64,000 nt of DNA, taken from Rapana venosa. Taxonomy: Eukaryota > Mollusca > Gastropoda > Neogastropoda > Muricidae. The notes below the pieces were generated by a model. That model had not been told where the DNA came from and did not search any database. It was given only the letters and a program-made list of their open reading frames with translations. Below, piece by piece: positions 45,586-57,157 of the stretch (its first letter is position 1; every line of letters begins with the position of its first letter). Made by a program: the position numbers and the translations under genes. The stretch spans positions 54,801,691-54,865,690 of the forward strand of contig CM054157.1 of assembly GCA_028751875.1 (NCBI GenBank), given 5' to 3'.

Positions 45586-46059
45586 AAAAAAGATTCCTGG
45601 TCTGAAGGCAGGTTCTTCACCCCACCATTACACTGAATGGCTGTCTTAGTGCAAGAATATTGGAGGAGATGATATTTACCGAGTTCTTCGTCTTCCTTTT
45701 TTGTCATGTTTCTCCCAGGGGAGGTTTGACATTGATGAGCCTTCTCCATCTCTCTCTGTTTTGAGCTTCCTCCTTATTCATGCCCCTTTCTCTAAGATGT
45801 ATCTGTAATACAGGCAGCCCAGGTCTTGCTAGGTCTTTACTGATATTTACTGAGTTCCAGTGTGCAACACAGGCTTAGTGCAGGGTTAAGAGCATGCCGC
45901 AATGGGATGTTTGTTCCAGGTATGTAGATTTTTAGTCTGCTAATTCTTGGAATGAAATGACTGGAAATTGTTGTTCGTGGACAAAGAATGGATTGTTCTG
46001 TGATAATGGATTGTCCTGTCTGTGATAAAGGATTGGAGGAGAATGAAAAATTTTGTTTG

Positions 46060-46695
46060 AAGGTGTGTGAGTGTTTGTGTCATTGTGTAGGTGTGCGACT
46101 CTGTGTGTGTGTGTGTGTGACATAGTGTGTGTGGTGTGTGTGTGAGTGAGTGTGTGCGTGTGAGTGAGTGTGTGTGTGTGTGAGGAGTGTGTGCGTGTGT
46201 GTGTGTGTGAGTGAGTGAGTGTGTGTGTGTGTGTGTGTACACCTTGTGTTTCATGCTCTTACAGTACAGAATGGCAGAAATATTTCGTTTTGTTCCATAT
46301 TTCTTCTGTGTTTTACTTCATTATTTTTGACAAAAAAGTGTGTGCGTATTTTGTGTGTGTGTGGTGTGTGTATGTACATACATGTGTGTGTGTTTGACTC
46401 TGTGTGTGTGTGTGTGTGTGTGTGTGACTCTGTGTGTGTGTTTGACTCTGTGTGTGTGTGTTTCATGCTTTTACAGTGCAGAATAGCAGAAATGTTTTGT
46501 TATCTGACAGATTTATTCTGTGTTTTATTTCATTTTTGACAAAAAATGTGTGTGTGTGTGTGTCAGTGAGTGAAACTGAAAGATTATTTATAAAATAACA
46601 ATACAGTGACAATAGCAGAAATATTTTGTTTTGTCATTTTCCACATTTATTCTGTTTCCTTTCATTCACAGAAGAACTTATCATTTTCAACAGAG
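46060..46695. repeat. (GT)n field with a composite tandem repeat
   Basis: GT-rich 46,070-46,245. Then a unit of about 90 bp (CATGCTCTTACAGTACAGAA, TGGCAGAAATATTTCG, TTCTGTGTTTTACTTCATT, TTTTTGACAAAAAA) is found at 46,250, 46,463 and, diverged, 46,595, separated by (GT)n. Confidence 0.85.
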
Positions 46696-46775
46696 AAAGT
46701 GAGTATGCATGTGTGTGTGTGCGCATGTGCATGCGTGTGTGTGTGTGTGTGCATGCATGTCTGTGTATGCAATGC

Positions 46776-47101
46776 AAGATGTTGTTCATGTATTTGTACA
46801 TGGGACCTGGGTTTTTAGTCTCATCCGAAGGACTTCCAAGGGATATATTAATAATAATAATAATAATAATGTATGGAATTTATATAGCACTGAATCTTGT
46901 AAAGCAACAAATCAAAGCGCTCAGTTGATTTTTTGGGGGGTTTTTTTGGCGTGTATATGCGGTTTTTAAAATTTTGTCATCTGTTCCCACCAGCACACAA
47001 TGGCCTACTCTTTCAAACAGCGGAACAGGATTTAACGTGTGCGCAAGATGTTCTGCATGGGTTCGCACACGGGGCCTCGGTTTATAGTCTCATCCGAAGG
47101 A
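46776..47101 (-). repeat. Two overlapping SINE-B insertions, one with LINE tail
   Basis: 46,776-46,842 is a reverse SINE-B fragment (TTTTTAGTCTCATCCGAAGG). 46,848-47,101 is a reverse SINE-B with the LINE-type 3' end ((ATA)n, ATGGAATTTATATAGCACTG, CAAATCAAAGCGCTCAG) joined to the usual central domain. The second probably inserted into the first. Confidence 0.85.
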
Positions 47102-47177
47102 CCAATAACATGGCGTACGTGTAAGATCGTGAACTCAACATTCTTAACAACTTCAGGTTATTCTGCCCCACTCACCA

Positions 47178-47522
47178 TGGGGGACGGGATAGCCTGGTGG
47201 TTAGAGGGATGCATTTGTGATCTGCTGACCCGGGATCCAATCTCGTTCAAGAGGATTTTTCCTCTGGAGTTAACATCAGTGCCGACTCCACTTCCCCCCC
47301 AAAGTCCTTTGGATGAGACTATAAACCGAGGCCCCGTGTGCAAATGCATGCGGAACACTTTGCGCGCATGTTAAAACCCTAATTTTGCTTTTTGGAAGAA
47401 TAGGCCATTGTGGGAAAGGATGACAAAATTGACAAAACTGCATACACACGGGGACTGGATGGAAAAAAAAAAGCACGTGAGTGCTTATTCCATTATTCTC
47501 AAAATAAAAGAATAAAATTTTA
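47178..47522 (+). repeat. SINE-B, full length with head 1
   Basis: Head 1 is GGGACGGGATAGCCTGGTGG, TTAGAGGGATGCATTTGTGA, CTGCTGACCCGGGATCCAAT (the B-box position is altered to GGATCCAATCTC). It continues through CTCTGGAGTTAACATCAGTG and the central domain to ATTCCATTATTCTCAAAATA and an AAAAGAATAAAA tail. Confidence 0.92.
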
Positions 47523-47825
47523 AAAATAGATAAATGAATAAAACACTCAACATGGAAACAAAACATGAATGATGATGCTACAACTGTTCTAACAATCCTT
47601 TTTGATGGAAGCATCTTGACTATCCATCCATGTTCGACCAAGCAAACACCAACCCATTTTCGTCCGCACAACATAAAACCACAGCGAGTCAGTCAATCTT
47701 CAAAACCTCTCTCTTTTTTTAATTTCTAAATTTTTTTTTCCCAGATCTGCAGCTTGGACTCTCAAGGTTCACCCATGGTGAGATTCATTCAGGTAGCTGT
47801 ATTCTGACTTCTGAGATATTCTGGC
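47523..47825. other. Unassigned segment plus element C 3' end
   Basis: 47,523-47,690 holds an unrecognised open stretch in reverse. 47,742-47,822 (-) is element C (GGACTCTCAAGGTTCACCCA, AGGTAGCTGTATTCTGACTT). Confidence 0.55.
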
Positions 47826-47972
47826 TATGATAACAAGCAGAAATGTATACAGCACATACATGTGTACACACATTCACATCTGAAAGAAAGTTTGTAAGGA
47901 CTGAGGTAGAAAGAGAGGAGGTGGGGGGGGGGGTAACGGACAAAAAGTTCCACAGTGAGTGAAGAAAAATGG

Positions 47973-48029
47973 TTATGATTTTTCAATTTGTTCTGGCTTG
48001 GCTCTGTTTTTCCATTCAGTGAAGCCTCC
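47973..48029 (-). CDS. Sulfurtransferase, last exon
   Basis: The acceptor TATGTTTGTTTCAG lies just above 48,029. It has 18 codons and TAA (47,973-47,975): [18 protein letters not shown]. This aligns with the DGSW.EW motif that closes rhodanese domain 2 in MPST proteins. It is too short to be found by frame length alone; phase 0 with the previous exon supports it. Confidence 0.85.
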   Translation of the reverse strand, partial: GGFTEWKNRAKPEQIEKS

Positions 48030-48862
48030 CTGAAACAAACATAAAAGAACTGTCATCAGATATGAACTCAAAGACAGGCAGAGAGAGAGACATTGACATT
48101 TGACTTAAAAAAAAAAAATTTTAATTGAGGATAATGGAATGAGCACTCATGTGCTTTTTTTCATCCAGTCCCCGTGTGTATGCGGTTTTGTAAATTTTGT
48201 CATCTGTTCCCACCGGCACACAATGGCCTACTCTTTTGAACAGCGGAATAGGATTTAACGTGTGCGCTGGAGAGATGGAGAAAGAGACAGACAGAGAGAG
48301 AGACACAGAAAGAGACTGAGAGAGACGGACAGACAGAGAGACAAAGAGACACACAGAGTGAGAGACAGGCAGACAGAGACAGAGAGAGAGACACACACAC
48401 CGAGACAGACACAGAGAGAGACACACAGACAGCGGAGAGAGAGACACAGACAGACACAGAGACACACAGAGATACAGCAAGAGAGAGACACACACAGACA
48501 GACACAGAGACAGACTCAGTTAGTGACTGACTGCCTGTGTGTGTGTGAGGGGGAAGGGGTTACATTTTAAAAATCTTTTTTTAGTGTAACATTAATGCCA
48601 GCATGTTTGGTGTTTTTTTTCTTTTGGGGTTAGTTTTCTTTTTCTTTTTCTTTTTTAGCTGCCTCATCTTCTGTGATGTTCCTGTCCTGCTGTTCCCACG
48701 CTGCTCATTTCAATCTCTCAGTCCCATCCATATTTGTTATGCATGCCATGTTATATAGATATATATCTATATATGTATATAGATGCATTTTGCAACTGGT
48801 GCAACGTGCGTCACTGCAGTGCCCCTACAACCCTGGAGAAAGTTACGGGAGCAGATGAGATT

Positions 48863-48893
<31 letters not shown>

Positions 48894-49282
48894 GATATAT
48901 ATAGATAGATAGATAGTTTTATTTATAAATATATATATATATATATTATATAGTTATATATATATATATATATATATAATTATAAAGTTATATGTAGCTA
49001 TATATATAGTTATATATATCTATAGCCAGTGCTCTCATTAACATCTGAATCATGAACAAAGCAAATTATGAGTGCATTACTGTGACAAGAAAGCATTTCA
49101 ACATAAACTGTTGTGTCCCACTTCTGATTTTGAATTTAATGAAATAATTTTTTTTCCCCCATAGGATCTGAATCATGAAGAAAATCATGAGTGCATTACT
49201 TTGACAAGAAATTATTTCAGCATAATAAAATGTTTGAGTTGAGTCACACATCTGATTTTAAATTTAAGAGGGGGGGGGAGGG

Positions 49283-49321
<39 letters not shown>

Positions 49322-50428
49322 GTAGAAGAGATCAGAAAAGAGACTATGAAAACATCACAAGAGATTGATTTTTTTATTTTATTTTTTATTTTATATTGAG
49401 GATAATGGAATAAGCACTCATGTGCTTTTTTACATCCAGTCCCCGTGTGTATGCGGTTTTATAAATTGTGTCATCTGTTCCCACCGGCACTCAATGGCCT
49501 ACTCTTTCGAAAAGCGGAACAGGATTTAACGTGTTGGCAAGACGTTCTACATGTGTTCGCACACGGGGCCTCGGTTTCTTGTTTCATCCGAAGGACTTTG
49601 ACATTCAGTTCGATTTTTTGGTCAAACTGGGAAGAAAGGGCGAAGCTGGGAATGGAACTCAGAACCTCACAGGTTTACTTGTTAGGCAGGCGAACGTCTT
49701 AACCATCCTCCTTCCTAGAGAGAGAGACAGACAAGCAGACAGACGGGCAGACAGACATGTACGCACGTGATACAAGGCAAAATCGATGCCGCCAGAAAAC
49801 TTGTACGCAAACGCCAAGGTCGAAGACGACATGCCTGAGTTACAGTAGGTGATTATGGGTTTGCCAAGGTCCACGTGTGCCTCCTGGAACACTATCAACC
49901 ACATGTGCCTCGTAGAACACTATCAATCACATGTGCCTCCTGGAACACTATCAACCACGTGTGCCTCCTAGAACACTATCAGTCACAAGATACAAATTCT
50001 ATGACAAAAAATTATCCCCCTCCCCAAAACTGGCTGACGCTATGTTGTGGGCGAGTGGTGAACGCCGTTTTGGCTTCACTCCTGTGGGTTTGTGAAGTTG
50101 TGGGCTCGAATCTTGGCATTTGTGTCTGGTGAATTAAGGGTGGGGATTTGTTTTTTTTGAATGATCTCCCAGGTCAGCTTTAAGTGCAAACCTGCTAATG
50201 CCTGAACTGCCTTCACGCGTGTGTATGTCTGTGTGTACATATATATGGTGTTCAATTTAAAATGTCATACCAAAAATTTCACAATGATGTAAAATTGAGA
50301 TTGACGTCATTCCATCACGTCATAATAAACCCCCCTGAGGAAGGCGAAAGCCGAAATATTGGGGAACATTTATTATGCTGGTTGTTATGCTTTCACTTTG
50401 TGTGGTATATATATATAATATATATATA

Positions 50429-50462
<34 letters not shown>

Positions 50463-50690
50463 GTATGTGCTTGTGTGTGTGTAAAATAATAATATTATAA
50501 TAATAATCTGAGCGCTTTGATTTGTTGCTTTACAAGATTCAGCGCTATATAAATTCCATACATTATTATTATTATTATTTGCTTGTGTGTGTGTGTACAA
50601 ACACACCCACAAATAAAAGAATAAATGCATAATTTTCAACATATATATACTGCTAAAGTTGCTGAGCTGATTTCATCTCTTCCTTTTCCA

Positions 50691-50726
<36 letters not shown>

Positions 50727-50883
50727 ACAAATAAATTGCATAATTTTCAACATACACTGCTGTGCTGATTTCATCTCTTCCTTTTCCAACATACACACAC
50801 ACACACACACGCACACACACGAACAAATAAATTGCATAATGTTCAACATACACTGCTGTGCTGATTTCATCTCTTCCTTTTCC

Positions 50884-50921
<38 letters not shown>

Positions 50922-51156
50922 TAAACTGCATAATTTTCAACATACACTGCTGTGCTGATTTCATCTCTTCCTTCTCCAACACACACACACACACACGCAC
51001 ACACACGAACAAATAAATTGCATAATGTTCAGCATACACTGCTGTGCTGATTTCATCTCTTGCTTTTCCAACACACACACACACACACACGCGAACAAAT
51101 AAACTGCATAATGTTCAACATACACTGCTGTGCTGATTTCATCTCTTCCTTTTCCA

Positions 51157-51198
<42 letters not shown>

Positions 51199-54100
51199 AC
51201 AAATAAACTGCATAATTTTCAACATATATATACTGCTAAAGTTGCTGTGCTGATTTCATCTCTTGCTTTTCCAACACACACACACACACACACGCACACA
51301 CACGAACAAATAAACTGCATAATGTTCAACATACACTGCTGTGCTGATTTCATCTCTTCCTTTTCCAACACACACACACACACGCACACACACGAACAAA
51401 TAAACTGCATAATGTTCAACATACACTGCTGTGCTGATTTCATCTCTTCCTTTTCCAACACACACACACACACACACACACACGAACAAATAAACTGCAT
51501 AATGTTCAACATACACTGCTGAAGCTGCTGTGCTGATTTCATCTCTTGCCTTTCACTGTCCATCAGCTGAGAGAAGGGGACATTACTTGCTCCTGGCAAA
51601 TGTCCTGACAGACAATCCATCAATCAATCAGTTAATCAAGGAATCGGTTTCGTTTGTCAACCAACCAATCAGCCTAATGTAAACCAATCACTCAACCAGT
51701 CAATGAAAACGGAATCAATCAGTTGACTGATCAATTATTGTCCGTCTGTCACTGAGTCAAGTTGATCAATCAATCCCATCAGTTGACTAGCTGATCAATA
51801 ATTAGCCTGTCAAGTAATCAGTCTGTCGATCTATAATTCAGTCAATCAATTAATCAGTCTGTCAATCTATAAATCAGTCAATCAATCCGTCAAACAAGGA
51901 ATCAGTTTGTCAATCAGACCACTCATAGGCCTAATGTCTGTCCATTTATCCCTCTCTTTGTCTGTCTCTCTGTCCATCAGTCAGTCTCTCCATGCATCCA
52001 TTTGCCTATCTGTCCGTCCGTCCATCCGTCTGTCTGTCCATCTATCTGTCTTTTTTCTCTGTCTGCCCTTCTATATGTCTGTCCATCCATTTGTCTGTTC
52101 ATTCATCCATTTATCTGTCTATCCATGTGTAGATAATAATAATAATATTCATAATACATGGAATTTATATCTTGCAAAAAAACCCAAATCAAAGCGCTTT
52201 CATTCATCCTAGTCTTTCACATGCAGCCAGTTACAATTAACAGATTTTCACAAATTCAAATGTACATGTGCACAATTAATAGTTTTTACAAATTTAAATG
52301 TACACACACGCACGCGCCCACACACACATACACACACAAAGTTTGTACACTCCTATGGGGAAGGGGGGGGGGGAGTTGGTTATTGAGGGCAGGGACAGAA
52401 ATGAGATGAAACAAGAGGAGAGAATCTTAGGTTTGAAATATCTTTCCGTCCATCTGCCCGTCAAGTTCTATCTGCCTGCCCGTCTTGTCTGTCTATAATG
52501 GTTGATGTAAGAGGCAGAGACATAAGGAGCAGTGGCAAAAAAGCCGTTAAATGATAGATTATACGAAGTACAACAGTGGACAAAAAGGCACATGTGTAGA
52601 TTTAATTAAGGGAAAGAAAAAGATGTGATATATATATGACAAAATGGAAAGAGAAGGAAAAGACAGGGAGTGGGAGAACAAGATTCAATTCAATTTGTTT
52701 TCTTCTAATTTTCAAGAGATTGATTAACTGCATGATAGCAAGATTGTTGCACACAAGCACAATAATTGCACACACACACACTACCCTGGAAATAAAAATA
52801 TAAGATTTAAAGCACACACACACACACATCCTGCCTCCCCTCTCCCCACTCTCCCCCCACCCACGAACATCCCTCCCCCCACCCCCACGAACATCCCCCC
52901 CCCCCCCCCCCCCCCCTCAGCTTCCCCAAAACCACACCACACCTCACACACACACATATCACTCCTTCTGTTCCATTCCTCCCCCTTGCACCCCCCCCCC
53001 TCCCCTGCCACCCCAACATCACCACCACCACCACCACACCATCTTTGAAAGAGGCTTCAGGTCTAGAATCCAGAAGAACCACATCCTTGGCAGCGATTTT
53101 GGGAATCATGTCTTCAAAAGTCAGTCGGTAGCCTGACTTGTACTCTGCTGTGAAATTCCCCCTCTGCAACAGTTCAATTAGTAAGTTGTGTTTCAGCTTT
53201 GTAATTTAATCAATCAACCAATCAAAACCAAACCCAACCACCTAACTAATTGATACGAGTTTACAGCTTTTTAAAAAAATGTTGTGGGTACTTCTCAGTA
53301 CAAAATAGTAGGCCTATCCCCACTTTCTGGAAACCAGGCAATTCTCTTGTTTCTTCTCTCTCTCTCTTTGTTTCTGCCTTGTTCTTTTGTTTTCTTCCTG
53401 TCACCTTTCTTTCTGTATTTTTTTTGCCTTTTTTTTAATAACACGAGGGAAACTTTAAATATAACAATTGTCTCCCATGCTGAAGTGGTATGTGCTGGGC
53501 CTGACTTGTCAGGCGCTTAACGGCAACCCCAAGCATTTTCAGGGTTATGTCTGAAAGTTCAGAGAGGAAGAATTGGCACTAACGTTGAGTCGTTTTTTCA
53601 AGATTGTCCAATAGATAAAAATGCCTTGATATTTTAGACTGCTCACACAAATTTGTTTCATAATCCCAGATATTTCAGACTGTTCACAGATGTTTCAAAT
53701 TCCCAGATATTTCAGACTGTCACAGATGTTTCAAATCCAGAATTCAGATGTTCACAATTTGTTTATAATCCATTGCTTTTCAGAAACTTAATTAATTAAC
53801 TATCTAAGAGCTGTCAAGATGCATTTGACTAGGGCCTAATAGGTATAATTATAATAACAGTCTTGGGCAATGGTGAGGCGGTTTGATTACATTAGGGGCC
53901 TAGGCCTAGACTACCATTTAAGCCTACTTATTATAATTTGTCATTGGCCTAAATCAGAATCATTAGGCTAGGCCTAGCCTAGCTAGGGTAGGCCTAATCG
54001 ATTTATTCGTGAGCCTAAGGCAACCTACTGTACATGTAGGCCCTATGTTCGACTAGGTCTATGCCATCTGTGAATTGTTTGGTGCTCTAGGTTTAATCGT

Positions 54101-56150
54101 GAGCCCAAGGCAACCTACTGTCTGTATTGTACATGTATGTTCGACTAGATCTATGCCATCTGTGATTTGTTTGGTGCACTAGGTTTAGGAAAGACGCCTG
54201 CAAGAGACGTGACAAATAATTGGTATTATTTTGCAATTGTGTAATGTACCCATTAATGTTGATTATGTACATACATTTTCTTATTTACAAATTACGTTTC
54301 GGCACAAACAATCATACAGTTATCAATAATAAAATAAAAAGTATATTTGTGAACTTTATACTCTATTTGATCAACTTTGCACCTTTAACATGATATGTGT
54401 TAGTATTTCTCAAAATAATTTATCTCACAACTTACATTACAAAATATGAAAAGATATTATACTATAAAAACAAAACATATTAGGTACTTTATCTTGTTAT
54501 CTCCCTTGACAAGACCTTGGCCGTTCCTATTACACTAGTTGACTTTGTTCTATAAAATTATTCATTCATTGTGAAGTTTTTGTCAAGGCATGTCAAATAT
54601 TGTTCTAGACTACTCTGCATTAATGTAACTGGCTGTTACAGCTGAGGTTATTTATCTTTATTTATAATTCAGGTAAAAGCCAAGACCATCAATATTAGTC
54701 CTACAATAAAAACTGTGCTTAGGCTTAGCCTGGGACTATTATATTTCATAGGCCTAAGCTCTTTAATCCAATAATCATTTACACGTAAGCTAGACTGGGT
54801 AGGCCTGTGTGTTGTTGTTTCTCTAAACATGTTAGACCCTGAGGCCTAAAATAATAATAACAAATAATAATAATAACAACAACAATAATAATATTAATAA
54901 TAATAATAATGATCCACAACACATATTACAACTGTAAAAATGGTGAAGGGGGGGAGGGGGAGGGTTGTTATTAAGTATACTACTAGGCCTACAAAGAAAT
55001 TTGTTGCGTGTTTGTAGTGTTATCTCCCTTGACAAAACCTTGTTGAAGAGTGATATTTTGCTTTAGACTGTTTCGCGTTATGGAAAGAGTATGACAGCAC
55101 ATTTACCTTCTTTATCTATCATTTACGTTTATGCGAAGACCAAAACATAAGATTAGTAACATTACAAAAAAACCCTATGTTTATACATTTAATAATCTGC
55201 TTAATCAAATCATTGTTTTAACGTTATATATGTTGTTTGTTTGTTTATTCTTTTATATCCAGGATAATGGAATAAACACTCATGTGCTTTTTTACATCCA
55301 GTCCCCGTGTGTATGCGGTTTTGTAAATGTTGTCATCTGTTTCCACCGGCACACAATGGCCTACTCTTCCAAAAAGCGGAACAGGATTTAAGCGTGCACA
55401 AAATGTTCTGCATGTGTTCGAACACGGGCCTCGGTTTATAGTCTCGACCGAAGGACTTTTGGGGAGAGTGGAGTCTGTACTGATGTTAATTCTCAACACA
55501 TTTTTATCTCATAATACATGGTAAAACTAAAAAAAAATATAAAAAATAAACAAATTATACTATAAAAATAGATATGTTGCAGATGTTTATATTTATCTCC
55601 CTTTGACAAGAACTTGGGCCGTTCACACTGCCACTCTATAGCGGTCTTTATGATTCTTTTATTTCGAGGATAATGGAATACGCACTCTAGTACATTTTTT
55701 ACATCCAGTCCCCGTGTGTATGCAGTTATGTCAATTTTTTGGCTTGCAAAAACGTACACGCGTTAGGCCTATAGGAAAGACATTCATGTTTTAATTCACA
55801 TGCTCTCTGTTTTATTTGTATTTATTTATTCGTTTACATCGAGGATACTGGAATAAGCACTTATGTACTTTTTTTTACAGCCAGTCCCCGTGTGTATGTA
55901 GTTTTGTCAATTTTGTCATTCATTCCTACCGCCACACAATGACCTACTCTTCAGAAAAGAGGAACGGGTTTTAACGTGTGCGCAAGACGTTCTGCGTGCG
56001 TTCGCACACGAGACCTCGGTTTATAGTCTCATCTGAAGGACTTTTGGGGAGATTGGAGGGGCATTGATGTCAACTCCAGAGGAAAAATCCTCTTGACCGA
56101 GAATCGAACCCGGGTCAGCAGATCACGAATACATCATCCGAGAGAGAGAG

Positions 56151-56183
<33 letters not shown>

Positions 56184-56633
56184 GGGGGGGGTGGGGTGGG
56201 GGGGGGGGGGGAGGACGGGATAGCCTAGTGGTTAGAGTGATGCATTCGTGATCTGCTGACCCGGGTTCGAAGCTCGTTCAACAGGATTTTCCTCTGGAGT
56301 TAACATCAGTGCAGACTCCACTCTCCCCAAAAGTCCTTCGGATAAGACTATAAACCGAGGCCCCGTGTGCGAACGCACGCAGAACATCTTGCGCACACGT
56401 TAAATCCTGTTCTGCTTTTTCGGAAGAGTAGGTCATTGTGTGCTGGTGGGAACGGATGACAAAACTGGATACACACGAGGATTGGATGAAAAAAGCATCT
56501 GAGGGCGTATTCCATTATCATCAAAATAAAAGAAAACATTAATAGATAAATAAACTTCTACACATTCAGAGCAAACTAAACAACAACAGCAGCAGCAGCA
56601 GCATCAACAACAACAACAACAGCAGCAACAACA

Positions 56634-56664
<31 letters not shown>

Positions 56665-57115
56665 ACAACAGCAGCAACAACAACAGCAACAACAACAAGA
56701 ACAGCAACAACAACAACAACAACAGCAGCAACAACAAAAATCAACAACAAAAACAACTACAACAAAAACAACTACAACAACAACAACAAAGTTCACCTGC
56801 CTACCTGGACATCAGTGACGTCAGCTGAAGTACTATAACCCAGCCCCATCCAGCGCTGTAAGCCGCCATTCAGAATGGACACCTTCTGAGCGCCATACAC
56901 CTGAGAGAATCATCCACAAAATCAACAAAATAAATCAGTAGGTAAGCTCAGAATACGGCGCAACTGAACACCACCAAAGTAACCCAGCAGCCGTGCAGGG
57001 CCCCCTCTGGCTGGTGGCCCCATGGCAGCCTGACAAGGAGTGGCATCGGAACAAGTAGGGGAGACAGGAATTTCAACGAGGATGAGGTAGCGCGCGCGAG
57101 CGCACACACACACGC

Positions 57116-57157
<42 letters not shown>

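Larger units (their letters stand above)
53164..56804. other. Intron 2 of the sulfurtransferase gene
   Basis: Repeat E at 53,492-53,545; a short tandem repeat of TTTCAGACTGTTCACAGATG at 53,635-53,760; a two-copy tandem duplication of about 95 bp at 54,000-54,190 (GAGCCTAAGGCAACCTACTG, CTATGCCATCTGTGA); (AAT)n 54,848-54,912; SINE-B copies listed separately; (CAA/CAG)n 56,575-56,790. Confidence 0.75.

Noticed and set aside
47523..47674. Reverse frame with KWVGVCLVEHGWIVKMLPSK
   Set aside because: Protein-like by eye, but no family, start or splice context could be assigned, and it overlaps the edge of a SINE-B.
51541..51551. GC splice donor at GAAAG/GCAAGAG for exon 4
   Set aside because: It breaks reading phase with the next exon and removes a stretch that matches MPST proteins. 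The GTATGT donor 35 bases later restores both.
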